Source: Kitasatospora sp. NBC_01250 (GTDB lineage: Bacteria > Actinomycetota > Actinomycetes > Streptomycetales > Streptomycetaceae). From it: a stretch of 64,000 nucleotides of DNA. Below the pieces are notes generated by a model. That model saw nothing but the letters and a program-made list of their open reading frames with translations, was not told the origin of the DNA and made no database searches. A program made the translations under genes and the position numbers. Shown here piece after piece: positions 51,165-59,538 of the stretch (its first letter is position 1; every line of letters begins with the position of its first letter). The stretch lies in NCBI RefSeq assembly GCF_036226465.1, contig NZ_CP108476.1, positions 1,302,001 through 1,366,000 of the forward strand. The letters run 5' to 3'.

Positions 51165-52663
51165 GACTCGGCCCGCGCCGGGCTGAAGGGCACCTCGTCC
51201 TCGCCGGGTGCGATATCGGCGATGCTCTCGTCCACCATCAGCTCCTCGTCCACCGTCGCCACCTGGGCCGCCACGGCAGCGCGCCGGGGCAGCACGATGG
51301 TAACCAGCCCGATCACCACCCACACCGCACAACTGATCAGCGCGGCGAACCGGTAGCCGTCGTTGCCGGGCAGCAGCTGCCCCGGCGCGGTGTGCGCCTG
51401 GAGCACCGCGCCGCACAGCGCGCTGCCGGTGGAGTAGCCGACGTAGCGCAGCACCTGGTTGAAGCTGACCGCGCTGCCGACCTCGTCGGCCGCCACCGCG
51501 GCGACGATCAGACCGGGCATCACGGCGAAGGTGCAGCCGACGCCGAGCCCGGCGATCGCCATCACCACCAGCAGCTCCCACAGGTGGCCCCGGGCGAACA
51601 GGAAGACGAGCACCGAGACCAGCGAGATCGCGCAGCCCAGCGGCAGTACCAGGGCGGTGGAGGTGCGCCGGATCAGCAGCGGCACCACCTTGCTGGACAG
51701 CACGCTCAGCGCCGAGAAGGGCAGCAGCACCAGGCCCGCGACCACCACCGAGCCGCCCAGTCCGTAGCCGGTGGAGGCGGGGGTCTGCACGAAGCGGATC
51801 ACCAGCGACATCAGCAGGTACATCCCGACACCGGCGACCAGTCCGGCCACGTCCGCGGTGAGCACGATCCGGTTGCGCAGCGTGCGCAGCTCCACCAGGG
51901 GGTGCTCGGTGCGCAGCTCGTGGCGGATCCAGCAGGCCAGCAGCAGCACCGCGAGCGCCGCCAGCGCCCACAGGCGCGGCGCGGCCCAGCCCCAGCTCTC
52001 GCCCTCGCTGAGCACCAGCAGCAGCCCGGCGAGCGCGAGGCCGAGCAGGGCGGCGCCGAGGGTGTCCAGCGGGCGCTGCCTGCGATGGGTGGTGGCCGGC
52101 AGCACCAGGGCGGCGAGCAGCAGCGCGAGCGCGCTGATCACGGCGCCGAACCAGAAGCCGGCGTGGATCCCGAAGGACTCGGCGATCAGCCCGGTGATCG
52201 GGTAGCCGAGGCCGACGCCGGCCACCGTGGTGATCGAGAGCAGCGCCACCGCCGAGCGCGAGGCCTCGGCGGGCAGGCTGTCCCGGGCGGTGGCGATGGC
52301 CAGCGGGGTGAGCCCGAGGCCGATCCCCTGCAGCCCGCGGCCGACCACCAGCCAGCCGAAGCCGAGCGGCAGCGCCGCCAGCACGCTGCCGGCCACCACC
52401 ACGGCGGCGGCCGCCAGGGTCACCGTGCGCCGCCGCGGGCCGTCGCCCAGGCGCCCCATCACGGGGGTGGCGACGGCGCCGACCAGCATGGTGATGGTCA
52501 GCGACCACTGGGCGTCGGACAGCGACACGTGGTCGACGGTGGCGATGGTCGGGACCAGCGGTGCGCCGAGGCTGCTGATCACCGCCACCACGGTGCCGAG
52601 AAAGACCAGGACGGGCACCAAGGCCCGTTCGCGCCAGGCCGGGGGCCCGATCGGGGTGTCCAT
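51161..52663 (-). CDS. MFS drug-efflux transporter (DHA2-like, 14 TM)
   Basis: A 500-aa permease with about 14 helices. Motif A is GRLGDGPRRRTVTL after helix 2, and GRGLQGIGLGLTPLAIA with GLGYPITGLI (motif C) mark an antiporter-type drug exporter. The C terminus ends in an acidic tail (EELMVDESIADIAPGEDE). ATG at 52663 is chosen because GGGAGGG stands 8 nt upstream. With the coupled TetR regulator it forms a typical efflux operon; the drug is unknown. Confidence 0.92.
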   Translation of the reverse strand: MDTPIGPPAWRERALVPVLVFLGTVVAVISSLGAPLVPTIATVDHVSLSDAQWSLTITMLVGAVATPVMGRLGDGPRRRTVTLAAAAVVVAGSVLAALPLGFGWLVVGRGLQGIGLGLTPLAIATARDSLPAEASRSAVALLSITTVAGVGLGYPITGLIAESFGIHAGFWFGAVISALALLLAALVLPATTHRRQRPLDTLGAALLGLALAGLLLVLSEGESWGWAAPRLWALAALAVLLLACWIRHELRTEHPLVELRTLRNRIVLTADVAGLVAGVGMYLLMSLVIRFVQTPASTGYGLGGSVVVAGLVLLPFSALSVLSSKVVPLLIRRTSTALVLPLGCAISLVSVLVFLFARGHLWELLVVMAIAGLGVGCTFAVMPGLIVAAVAADEVGSAVSFNQVLRYVGYSTGSALCGAVLQAHTAPGQLLPGNDGYRFAALISCAVWVVIGLVTIVLPRRAAVAAQVATVDEELMVDESIADIAPGEDEVPFSPARAES

Positions 52664-52693
52664 GGACGCGCCCTCCCTTACCAAGACGGCCAT

Positions 52694-52752
52694 GAGCCGT
52701 CGAATGATGTCTCCATGTGATGTCTTCAGATGATGACATAATTCGACGGCTC
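52694..52752. promoter_or_regulatory. Nested inverted repeats upstream of MFS-tetR operon
   Basis: Perfect 12-bp arms GAGCCGTCGAAT (52694-52705) and ATTCGACGGCTC (52741-52752) enclose 35 bp that holds two direct GATGTCT copies and an inner ATGTC...GACAT pair. The block is AT-rich and lies 31 bp before the MFS start, as expected for a TetR operator at a promoter. Confidence 0.6.
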
Positions 52753-52883
52753 GGCGAAAGCCCCAGGTCGCGATCCCACCGGGCACCGGAATGAACCGTT
52801 CGGCAGCACGCGTTGGGGCGAAGGGGGACGATGCGAAAGGGGGCCCGACCGGGCGGACGGGGTGACTCGGCAAGGAGAGGCTG

Positions 52884-53672
52884 ATGGGCTCGCTGACCTC
52901 GCTGGTCCAAGCCGCGGGCCTGTGGTCCTATGCGCTGATCTTCGCCCTGACCGCCGCCGAGACCAGCGCCTTCGTCGGCCTGATCCTGCCCAGCGAGACG
53001 GTGATCCTCTTCGCCGCCGCGCTCTCCGCGCACGGCACGCTCAACCCGGTGCCGCTGGCCATCGCCGTGGTGAGCGGCGGGATCGTCGGGGACAGCACCG
53101 GCTACGCACTGGGCCGGCTGCTCGGCAAGCGGGTCACCGCCCGGCACCACGGCCACCGGATCCGCCCCGGCGGGCGGATCGACCGGGCCGGCGGGTACCT
53201 GCGCGAACGCGGCGGCCCCGCCGTCTTCACCGGGCGCTTCATCGGCTTCGTCCGCTCCTTCGTGCCCTTCGCCGCCGGCGCCGCCAAGATGCCCTACCGC
53301 CGCTTCCTGGCCTTCAGTGCGGGAGCCTCGTTCGCCTGGGGACTGGGCAACGTGGCACTCGGCTACTTCCTGGGCGCCTCCGCCCAGCGCCTGCTGCACA
53401 CCATCGGCCTGGCCGGGGTGGCCGCCGTGGGCGGGGTGCTGCTGGCAGCGCTCCTGGTGCTGTGGTGGCGCAGCCGCCGGCGCACCCGCGCGGCGCCGAC
53501 CGCACCGGTCCGCCCGCCCGCGGCGCGCCCCGATCAGGACCCGGCCGCCCCGCCGGCCTCGGACCCGGTCCCGCCCTCGGACCCGACCCCGGCTCCGGCC
53601 GCGCGGGGCGCCGCCGCGCACGGTTCCGGGGCGGAACCGGAGCCACCGCAGCGATCGTCCCCCGACAGCTGA
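52884..53672 (+). CDS. DedA family membrane protein
   Basis: A 262-aa DedA/SNARE-associated-type protein with five or six helices. Family signatures: GLILPSETVILFAAALSAHG (membrane-reentrant Glu), GDSTGYALGRLLGKRVTARH, FTGRFIGFVRSFVPFAAGAA with the conserved Arg pair, and FAWGLGNVALGYFLG. A cytoplasmic Pro/Ala-rich tail of about 65 residues ends the protein. Relatives transport undecaprenyl phosphate or phospholipids. AAGGAG precedes the ATG. Confidence 0.92.
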   Translation: MGSLTSLVQAAGLWSYALIFALTAAETSAFVGLILPSETVILFAAALSAHGTLNPVPLAIAVVSGGIVGDSTGYALGRLLGKRVTARHHGHRIRPGGRIDRAGGYLRERGGPAVFTGRFIGFVRSFVPFAAGAAKMPYRRFLAFSAGASFAWGLGNVALGYFLGASAQRLLHTIGLAGVAAVGGVLLAALLVLWWRSRRRTRAAPTAPVRPPAARPDQDPAAPPASDPVPPSDPTPAPAARGAAAHGSGAEPEPPQRSSPDS

Positions 53673-53874
53673 GCGTGCCCGAACGACCGTGCTCCGTGGC
53701 CGCGTTGCAGGATTCCCGGCCCGGTCGGCCGGCCCGTCCGGCACACCATGATCGACGGCGCAATGGTCATGCCAAAATGGGATTGAAAGGCACATCGCTG
53801 GGCAGATGCTCAGGGATCGGCCCGGACGGCGGTCCGGGCCCCGCCGGTGCGCCCGGTCCAGAGGAGGTCCGATC

Positions 53875-54171
53875 GTGGAACCCGTCCAGCGCTACGCAGT
53901 CTCTCTTCCCGGCCCGGTCGGTCAGCACGGGCCCGCCACCGTGGTCGTGGTGCACTGGACGCCGAGGACCAACGGCGGCCACTGCGTCTACGCCGACGAC
54001 ACCGGTGCGTTCGAGGTCGTCATCGACACCGACAGCGGGGTGGCCAGCCTGCTGGACGCCGTCGAGGGCCACCAGCACCAGTGCCTGCACGCCGTCCCGC
54101 TGCCCCAGGCCCGCGCCGCGGCCTCGGCCGTACCACCGGGCCGCGAGGTCTGGGGCGGCCCGATCAGCTGA
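53875..54171 (+). CDS. Small hypothetical protein (DUF6296-like?)
   Basis: A 98-aa protein: RYAVSLPGPVGQHGPATVVV, VHWTPRTNGGHCVYADDTGA, FEVVIDTDSGVASLL, then a His/Cys patch (EGHQHQCLHAVPLP). The RYAVxLPGP opening and GG-H-x-VYADxTGxF centre remind me of the DUF6296 proteins of Kitasatospora; this is from memory and tentative. GAGGAGG precedes the GTG at 53875. No signal peptide or membrane helix; function unknown. Confidence 0.6.
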   Translation: MEPVQRYAVSLPGPVGQHGPATVVVVHWTPRTNGGHCVYADDTGAFEVVIDTDSGVASLLDAVEGHQHQCLHAVPLPQARAAASAVPPGREVWGGPIS

Positions 54172-54210
54172 CCTCCCGCCCGCGCCGATCCGGCCGCTGA
54201 ACCGCGAGGT

Positions 54211-54717
54211 TCAGCGGCCGCGCTCGTCGGTCCCCGCGACCTTGGCCGAGGTGAGCGCGATCCGGTTCCAGGTGTTGATGGTCAGGATCACCGCCACCAA
54301 CTGGGCCAGCTCGGCCTGCTCGAAGTGCTCGGCCGCCCGGTCGTGGACGGCCTGCGGCACGCCGCCCTCCGCGAGCCGGGTGACCGACTCGGCCAGCGCG
54401 AGCGCCGCCTGCTCCTTGGCGGTGAAGAAGTGGGCGGCCTCGCGCCACAGGGCCACCAGGTGCAGCCGCTCCTCGCTCTCGCCGGCCTTGCGGGCGTCGC
54501 TGGTGTGCATGTGCAGGCAGTAGGCGCAGCCGTTCAGCTGCGAGACCCGGATCTGGACCAGCTCGACCAGGACCGGGTCGATGCCTTCGCGGGCTGCCGC
54601 ATCCAGGCCGAGGACCGCCTTGAAGACCTTCGGGGCGGCCTGGGCCAGGTTCAGGCGGTTCGCGCCGGTGGCGGTGGGGGTCGCGCCGGGGTTCTCGATG
54701 CTGCTCTCGTTCGTCAT
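54211..54717 (-). CDS. Carboxymuconolactone decarboxylase / AhpD-like protein
   Basis: A 168-aa alkylhydroperoxidase-type protein. The redox site CAYCLHMHTSDARKAGE (CxxC with the downstream His) is typical of AhpD-like members, and the C-terminal INTWNRIALTS is a family hallmark. It probably reduces peroxides or acts as a general thiol oxidoreductase. ATG at 54717 or the ATG at 54723 could start it; neither has a ribosome-binding site, suggesting a leaderless transcript. It is divergent from the MocR gene. Confidence 0.88.
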   Translation of the reverse strand: MTNESSIENPGATPTATGANRLNLAQAAPKVFKAVLGLDAAAREGIDPVLVELVQIRVSQLNGCAYCLHMHTSDARKAGESEERLHLVALWREAAHFFTAKEQAALALAESVTRLAEGGVPQAVHDRAAEHFEQAELAQLVAVILTINTWNRIALTSAKVAGTDERGR

Positions 54718-54743
54718 GATCATGAATCTACGGACTCTGTTCG

Positions 54744-54757
54744 ACCTTGGATAAGGT
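54744..54757. promoter_or_regulatory. Palindrome between CMD and MocR genes
   Basis: ACCTT-GGAT-AAGGT, with perfect 5-bp arms, sits in the 48-bp gap between the two divergent starts. A MocR dimer binding here could control both genes. Too short to be certain. Confidence 0.5.
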
Positions 54758-54765
54758 GCACTTCC

Positions 54766-56226
54766 ATGGCGGAATCCTGGGTCAATTCGGCACGGCGGAT
54801 CGGCCTCGATCTGCACCTCGAGCTGGTCGGACCGGGCAGCCGGCGCACCGTGCTGACCCGCGCGCTGCGCGAGGCGGTGCGCGCGGGGCGGCTCGCGCCC
54901 GGCACCCGGCTGCCGCCCTACCGCTCGCTCGCCGCGGACCTGGGGCTGGCCCGCAACACGGTGGCCGACGCGTACGCGGAACTGGTGGCGGAGGGCTGGC
55001 TGACGGCCCGCCAGGGCTCCGGCACCCGGGTCGCCCTCGGGGCGCCCGCGGCCGACGGCTCGGGCAGACACCGGCCGAACCGCACCGCCGCGCCCACCGC
55101 CCCCACACGCACCGGGACCGCAGCGGTGCCCGGGCCGCCCCGGCACGACCTGCGCCAGGGCCACCCGGACCCCGCCTCCTTCCCGCGCGGTGCCTGGCTC
55201 GCTGCAGGCCGCCGGGCGCTGACCGCCGCACCCGCCGAGGCCTTCGGCCCGGGCGATCCGCGGGGCCGCCCCGAGCTGCGCCGGGCGCTGGCCGACTACC
55301 TGGCCCGGGTGCGCGGGGTGCGCGCCGACCCCGAGCGGATCGTGGTCTGCGCGGGCTTCGCGCACGCGCTGCGGCTGCTGAGCGGCGGCGCGGTCCTGCG
55401 CGGCCGGCTGGCGGTGGAGGGCTACGGCCTTCCGTTCCACCGCGAGCTGCTGGAACGGGCCGGACTGCGCACCGAGCCGCTGACGGTGGACGAGCACGGC
55501 GCCCGGACGGCCGAGCTGGCCACGCTGCCGCACCCGCGCGCCGTCCTGTTGACCCCGGCCCACCAGTTCCCCACCGGCGTGGCGCTGCACCCCGGCCGCC
55601 GGGCGGCGGCGGTCGACTGGGCGCGCGGCGCCGACGCCCTGGTCCTGGAGGACGACTACGACGGCGAGTTCCGCCACGACCGGCAGCCGGTCGGCGCGCT
55701 GCAGGGCCTGGCCCCCGACCGGGTGCTCTACCTGGGCTCGGTCAGCAAGAGCCTGTCACCGGCGCTGCGGCTCGGCTGGCTGGTACTGCCCGAGCACCTG
55801 GTCGATCCGGTGCTCGCGGCCAAGGGCGAACGGGAGGCCTGGACCAGCGTGCCGGACCAGCTCACGCTCGCCGACTTCATCGAGTCCGGCTCCTACGACC
55901 GCCACATCCGCCGGATGCGCCAGCGCTACCGGCGCCGCCGCGACCAGGTGGTGGCCACCTTGGCCGAGCGGGCCCCGCACCTGGCGCCCACCGGCATCGC
56001 GGCGGGACTGCACGCCGTACTCCCCCTGCCCTCGGGCACCGAGGCGGCCACCGTCCGGACGGCCGCGGCCCAGGGCATCGCCCTGGACGGCCTGGCCGCC
56101 TTCCGGCACCCCAGGGCCGCGCAGCCGGCCGCGGACGGCCTGGTGATCGGCTACGCGGCCGCCGCCGAGCACGCCTGGGAGGCGGCCCTGGACGCCCTGT
56201 GCCGGATCCTGCCGCCGCCGGACTGA
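54766..56226 (+). CDS. MocR/PdxR-type GntR regulator with aminotransferase domain
   Basis: A 486-aa fusion. Residues about 20-90 form a GntR winged HTH (RTVLTRALREAVRAGRLAPG, LAADLGLARNTVADAYAELV). After a Pro/Thr linker comes a fold-type I aminotransferase-like domain with HDLRQGHPDPASFPRGAW, VLEDDYDGEFRHD and PLP Lys328 (GSVSKSLSPALRLGW). MocR proteins use PLP as a sensor; PdxR types control vitamin B6 genes. The neighbouring divergent CMD gene is the likely target. A terminator follows at 56235. Confidence 0.92.
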   Translation: MAESWVNSARRIGLDLHLELVGPGSRRTVLTRALREAVRAGRLAPGTRLPPYRSLAADLGLARNTVADAYAELVAEGWLTARQGSGTRVALGAPAADGSGRHRPNRTAAPTAPTRTGTAAVPGPPRHDLRQGHPDPASFPRGAWLAAGRRALTAAPAEAFGPGDPRGRPELRRALADYLARVRGVRADPERIVVCAGFAHALRLLSGGAVLRGRLAVEGYGLPFHRELLERAGLRTEPLTVDEHGARTAELATLPHPRAVLLTPAHQFPTGVALHPGRRAAAVDWARGADALVLEDDYDGEFRHDRQPVGALQGLAPDRVLYLGSVSKSLSPALRLGWLVLPEHLVDPVLAAKGEREAWTSVPDQLTLADFIESGSYDRHIRRMRQRYRRRRDQVVATLAERAPHLAPTGIAAGLHAVLPLPSGTEAATVRTAAAQGIALDGLAAFRHPRAAQPAADGLVIGYAAAAEHAWEAALDALCRILPPPD

Positions 56227-56234
56227 CGATCCGT

Positions 56235-56265
56235 CGGACGGCCGGACAGCAGCCCCGGCCGTCCG
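56235..56265 (+). terminator. Terminator after the MocR gene
   Basis: A perfect 11-bp GC-rich stem (56235-56245 and 56255-56265) with a 9-nt loop, 8 bp after the MocR stop. Confidence 0.7.
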
Positions 56266-56414
56266 ATCGCACGAACGCGACACGAACACGTTTGCCCATG
56301 CTTGCACCGCACCTTCACTCCGATGAGCGATGCTCGTCCTCGGGGGATCCCGCTGGACGCCGACCACCAGGTGCCGCGTCCGTCCAGGAGCCGGCCGTTG
56401 CGAAAGAAGGTCCG

Positions 56415-57575
56415 ATGCGCTCACCCGCCCGCCGGCTGCTCGGGTGTCTCGCCCTGCTGCTCACCGCCTGCGGCGCCCCCGGGCAGCCGCGCGGCGGCAC
56501 CGCGGCCGGCCTGGCGCCGCAGGGCTCGCCAGCCGTGCTGGCCGGTGCCCGGGCACCGGCGCTGCCCGTGCTGACCCCGGACCAGTTGGCCGGCCAGCGG
56601 GTCGTCTACTCCTACACCGGCCCCACCGTCCCGGCCTCCCTGCTCAGTGCGGTGCGCTCCGGCCGGGCCGCCGGGGTGATCTTCTTCGGCTCCAACACGG
56701 CCGACCCCGACGCGCTCGGCCGCGCCGTCGCCGCCCTGCGCCAGGCCCAGCAGCAGAGCCCCGTGCGGCTGCCGCTGCTGCTGATGACCGACCAGGAGGG
56801 CGGACGGATCCGCCGCCTGCCCGGTGCGCCGGAGCAGTCCGAGCGGGCGATCGGGCAGGGCCCGGACGCGGTGGCCGCCGCCGCAGCCGCGGGTGACGCG
56901 GCTGCCCGCAACCTCACCGCGCACGGCATGAACGTCAACCTCGCCCCGGTGCTCGACGTGCACGACCAGGACGGCAACTTCATCGACCGGACCGAGCGCT
57001 CCTACAGCAGCGACCCGGCTGCCGCGGCCGGCCTCGGCAGCGCCTTCATCACCGCCCAGCAGCGCGCGGGCGTGGCCGCCACCGCCAAGCACTTCCCGGG
57101 CCTGGGCACCGCGCCCGCCGACAGCAACACCGACACCGGTCCGGTCACGCTCAACGCCGACAAGCAGCGGCTCACCGGGACCGACGAGGCGCCCTACCCG
57201 GCGGCCATCGCTGCCGGGGTCGATCTGGTGATGGTCTCCTGGGCCGTCTACCCCGCGCTCGACCCCGACCATCCGGCCGGCCTGTCCCCCTCCGTGGTCA
57301 ACGGCGAGCTGCGCGACCGGCTCGGCTTCCACGGCGTGACCATCACCGACGCGCTGGAGGCCGGTGCGCTGCGCGCCTGGGGCAGCACCGGGCAGCGGGC
57401 GGTGGCGGCCGCCGGGGCGGGCATGGACCTGATCCTCTGCTCGGCCCAGGACCCCGACCAGGGCGAGGACGCCACCACCGCGCTGGCCGACGCACTGACC
57501 ACCGACAAGCTCGACCGCGCGGGATTCGACGCCGCACTGGCCCGGGTCTCCGCGCTGCGGGCCGAGCTGCGCTGA
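56415..57575 (+). CDS. GH3-type lipoprotein (NagZ-like)
   Basis: A 386-aa exported lipoprotein. The lipobox LLTAC puts the lipidated Cys near residue 19. The GH3 N-terminal barrel has MTDQEGGRIRRLPGAP, HGMNVNLAPVLDV, AKHFPGLG (about 224-231) and TITDALEAGAL (nucleophile-strand Asp). Beta-N-acetylhexosaminidases of this family use a His in a DSH loop as acid/base; here the loop reads DSN (about 236-238), so the chemistry may differ or be lost. It acts outside the membrane, perhaps on wall sugars. ATG at 56415 follows AAAGAAGG. Confidence 0.85.
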   Translation: MRSPARRLLGCLALLLTACGAPGQPRGGTAAGLAPQGSPAVLAGARAPALPVLTPDQLAGQRVVYSYTGPTVPASLLSAVRSGRAAGVIFFGSNTADPDALGRAVAALRQAQQQSPVRLPLLLMTDQEGGRIRRLPGAPEQSERAIGQGPDAVAAAAAAGDAAARNLTAHGMNVNLAPVLDVHDQDGNFIDRTERSYSSDPAAAAGLGSAFITAQQRAGVAATAKHFPGLGTAPADSNTDTGPVTLNADKQRLTGTDEAPYPAAIAAGVDLVMVSWAVYPALDPDHPAGLSPSVVNGELRDRLGFHGVTITDALEAGALRAWGSTGQRAVAAAGAGMDLILCSAQDPDQGEDATTALADALTTDKLDRAGFDAALARVSALRAELR

Positions 57576-57620
57576 ACGGATCGTTCCGGACCCCTGGTTC
57601 CCGAGGCAGGAGAGGCACCC

Positions 57621-58265
57621 ATGTCCCTGGTGAGAGTCCACAACTTCTCGATCTCCCTCGACGGCTTCGGCACCGGCGCCGGTCAGCGGCTGGACGCACC
57701 GTTCGGCCATGCCGGGCTGCGGCTGCACGACTGGTTCTTCCAGACCAGGACCTTCCGCCGGATGCACGGTGAGGACGGCGGCAGCACCGGGGTCGACGAC
57801 GCGCTGGCCCGCACCTGGGACGCGGGCATCGGCGCCGAGATCATGGGGCGCAACAAGTTCGGTCCGCACCGCGGGCCGTGGCAGGACCAGGAGTGGAACG
57901 GCTGGTGGGGCGAGAACCCGCCGTTCCACACGCCGGTGTTCGTGCTCACCCACCACCCGCGCCCCTCGGTGGAGATGGCCGGCGGGACCACCTTCCACTT
58001 CGTCGACGCCACGCCCCAGGAGGCGGTGCACCTGGCGCGCGAGGCCGCGGGCGACCTCGACGTGCGGATCGGCGGCGGGCCGAGCACGGTGCGCGCGTTC
58101 CTGGCCGCGGACCTGATCGACCGGCTGCACCTGGTGGTCGTCCCGATCGTGCTGGGCTGCGGCGAGCTGCTCTGGGACGGCCTCGGCGGACTGGAGGAGC
58201 GCTTCGACGTCGAGTCGGTGAGCTCTCCCAGCGGCGTCACCCACCTGACCCTGACCCGGCGGTGA
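57621..58265 (+). CDS. Dihydrofolate reductase family protein (RibD-C-like)
   Basis: A 214-aa protein of the DHFR/RibD C-terminal fold: VRVHNFSISLDGFGTG at the N terminus, GAEIMGRNKFGPHRGPW, PVFVLTHHPRPSVEM, DVRIGGGPSTVRAFLAADLI (nucleotide-binding GGG) and LHLVVVPIVLGCGELLWDGL. Such proteins are NADPH-dependent reductases of unknown substrates, widespread in actinobacteria. It is 45 bp after the GH3 gene and has AGGAGAGG upstream. Confidence 0.9.
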   Translation: MSLVRVHNFSISLDGFGTGAGQRLDAPFGHAGLRLHDWFFQTRTFRRMHGEDGGSTGVDDALARTWDAGIGAEIMGRNKFGPHRGPWQDQEWNGWWGENPPFHTPVFVLTHHPRPSVEMAGGTTFHFVDATPQEAVHLAREAAGDLDVRIGGGPSTVRAFLAADLIDRLHLVVVPIVLGCGELLWDGLGGLEERFDVESVSSPSGVTHLTLTRR

Positions 58266-58343
58266 CACCGGCGGCGCCGCAGCGCCCGCCCGGCCGGGCG
58301 AAAACCACCTGACGCCGCGATCCCCCCCGCCTACGGTGGCCGG

Positions 58344-59036
58344 ATGCGACACGACGAACAGGTGCTCGTCTTCGACGCCGACGACACCCTGTGGGAGAAC
58401 AACGTCCGCTTCGAGCGGGCGATCGAGGCCTTCCTCGACGAGGTGGCCCCGCCCGCGCCCAGTCGCGCCGCCGCGCGTGCGGCTCTCGACCGGATCGAGG
58501 CGGCCAACGCGGCCCGCCACGGCTACGGCGCCCAGGTCTTCCTGCGCAGCCTCGGCGAGTGCCATGAGCAGCTGCACGGCCGGGCACCCAGTGCGGCGCA
58601 GCGGGAGCGCCTGGCGGCGCTGGCCGCCTCGATCACTGGTGCCGAGGTGGAGCTGATCCCCGGCGTGGCCCAGACGCTGGCCAGGCTCGCCCGGCGGCAC
58701 GAGCTGCTGCTGCTCACCAAGGGCGACCGGGCGGAGCAGCAGGCGAAGATCGACGCCTCGGGGCTGGCCGGCCACTTCAAGGCGGTGCACATCGTCGCGG
58801 AGAAGGACGTGGCGGCCTATCAGCAGCTGATCGGCACCCACCCGCTGCCGCCGGAGCGCACCTGGATGATCGGCAACTCGCCGAAGTCGGACATCCTGCC
58901 GGCCCGCGCGGCCGGGCTGAACGCGGTGTTCATCCCGCACCAGCACACCTGGACGCTGGAGGCCGCCGAGCTGGACCCCGCGGACGGCGGCGTCCTGCGG
59001 CTGACCGCCTTCACCGAGCTGGGGGAGCACTTCTGA
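58344..59036 (+). CDS. HAD family hydrolase
   Basis: A 230-aa haloacid-dehalogenase-type phosphatase. Motif I FDADDTLW (nucleophile Asp and acid/base Asp), motif II LLLTKGD, motif III Lys in VHIVAEKD and motif IV GNSPKSDILPARAAG are all present, with a helical cap from about 20 to 90. Substrate unknown. It overlaps the NUDIX start by 1 bp (TGATG), so both are co-translated. Only a weak ribosome-binding site precedes the ATG. Confidence 0.92.
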   Translation: MRHDEQVLVFDADDTLWENNVRFERAIEAFLDEVAPPAPSRAAARAALDRIEAANAARHGYGAQVFLRSLGECHEQLHGRAPSAAQRERLAALAASITGAEVELIPGVAQTLARLARRHELLLLTKGDRAEQQAKIDASGLAGHFKAVHIVAEKDVAAYQQLIGTHPLPPERTWMIGNSPKSDILPARAAGLNAVFIPHQHTWTLEAAELDPADGGVLRLTAFTELGEHF

Positions 59037-59470
59037 TGACGGACCGTCAGCCCGCGGTCTCCTGCGTCTTCGTCTGCCACGACGGCGCCGGGCGGGTGCT
59101 GCTCGCCCGGCGTGCGGCAGCGGCCCGCGACGAGCCGGGGCCGTGGGACTGCGGCGCCGGGGCACTGGAGTTCGGCGAGGAGTTCGAGGCCGCGGTGGCC
59201 CGCGAGGTGCGCGAGGAGTACACGGCCGAGCCGCTCGCGATCACCGTGCTCGGGGTGCGCAACGTGCTGCGCGGGAACCCGGTGGACTCGCACTGGGTCG
59301 CCGTCGTCTGCGCGGTGCGGGTCGACCCGGCGGCGGTGGCCATCGGCGAGCCGCACAAGTTCGACGCGCTCGGCTGGTTCGCCGAGGACGAACTGCCCGC
59401 ACCGGTGCACTCCCAGCTGCCGCCGACCCTGGCGCTGGCCCGGGCCCATCTGGCGGGGAGCGGGGCCTAG
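59036..59470 (+). CDS. NUDIX hydrolase
   Basis: A 144-aa NUDIX enzyme. The box GALEFGEEFEAAVAREVREE fits GX5EX7REUXEE with Y at the next position. Strands VSCVFVCHDGAGRVLLARRA and SHWVAVVCAVRV surround it. It cleaves a nucleoside diphosphate linked to X; coupling with a HAD phosphatase suggests the two may act in series on a nucleotide, which is inference. Confidence 0.92.
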   Translation: MTDRQPAVSCVFVCHDGAGRVLLARRAAAARDEPGPWDCGAGALEFGEEFEAAVAREVREEYTAEPLAITVLGVRNVLRGNPVDSHWVAVVCAVRVDPAAVAIGEPHKFDALGWFAEDELPAPVHSQLPPTLALARAHLAGSGA

Positions 59471-59538
59471 CTCGACCGGGCGGCGCCTGCGGCGTTTCTG
59501 ACCTTCCATCAGACGTCGGGTCTGCCAAGCTCTCCCCG

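Noticed and set aside
50535..53795. A 1086-codon minus-strand open frame spanning TetR, MFS and DedA
   Set aside because: Only the TetR part reads as protein; the rest is a wrong-frame shadow of the MFS gene and antisense of DedA.
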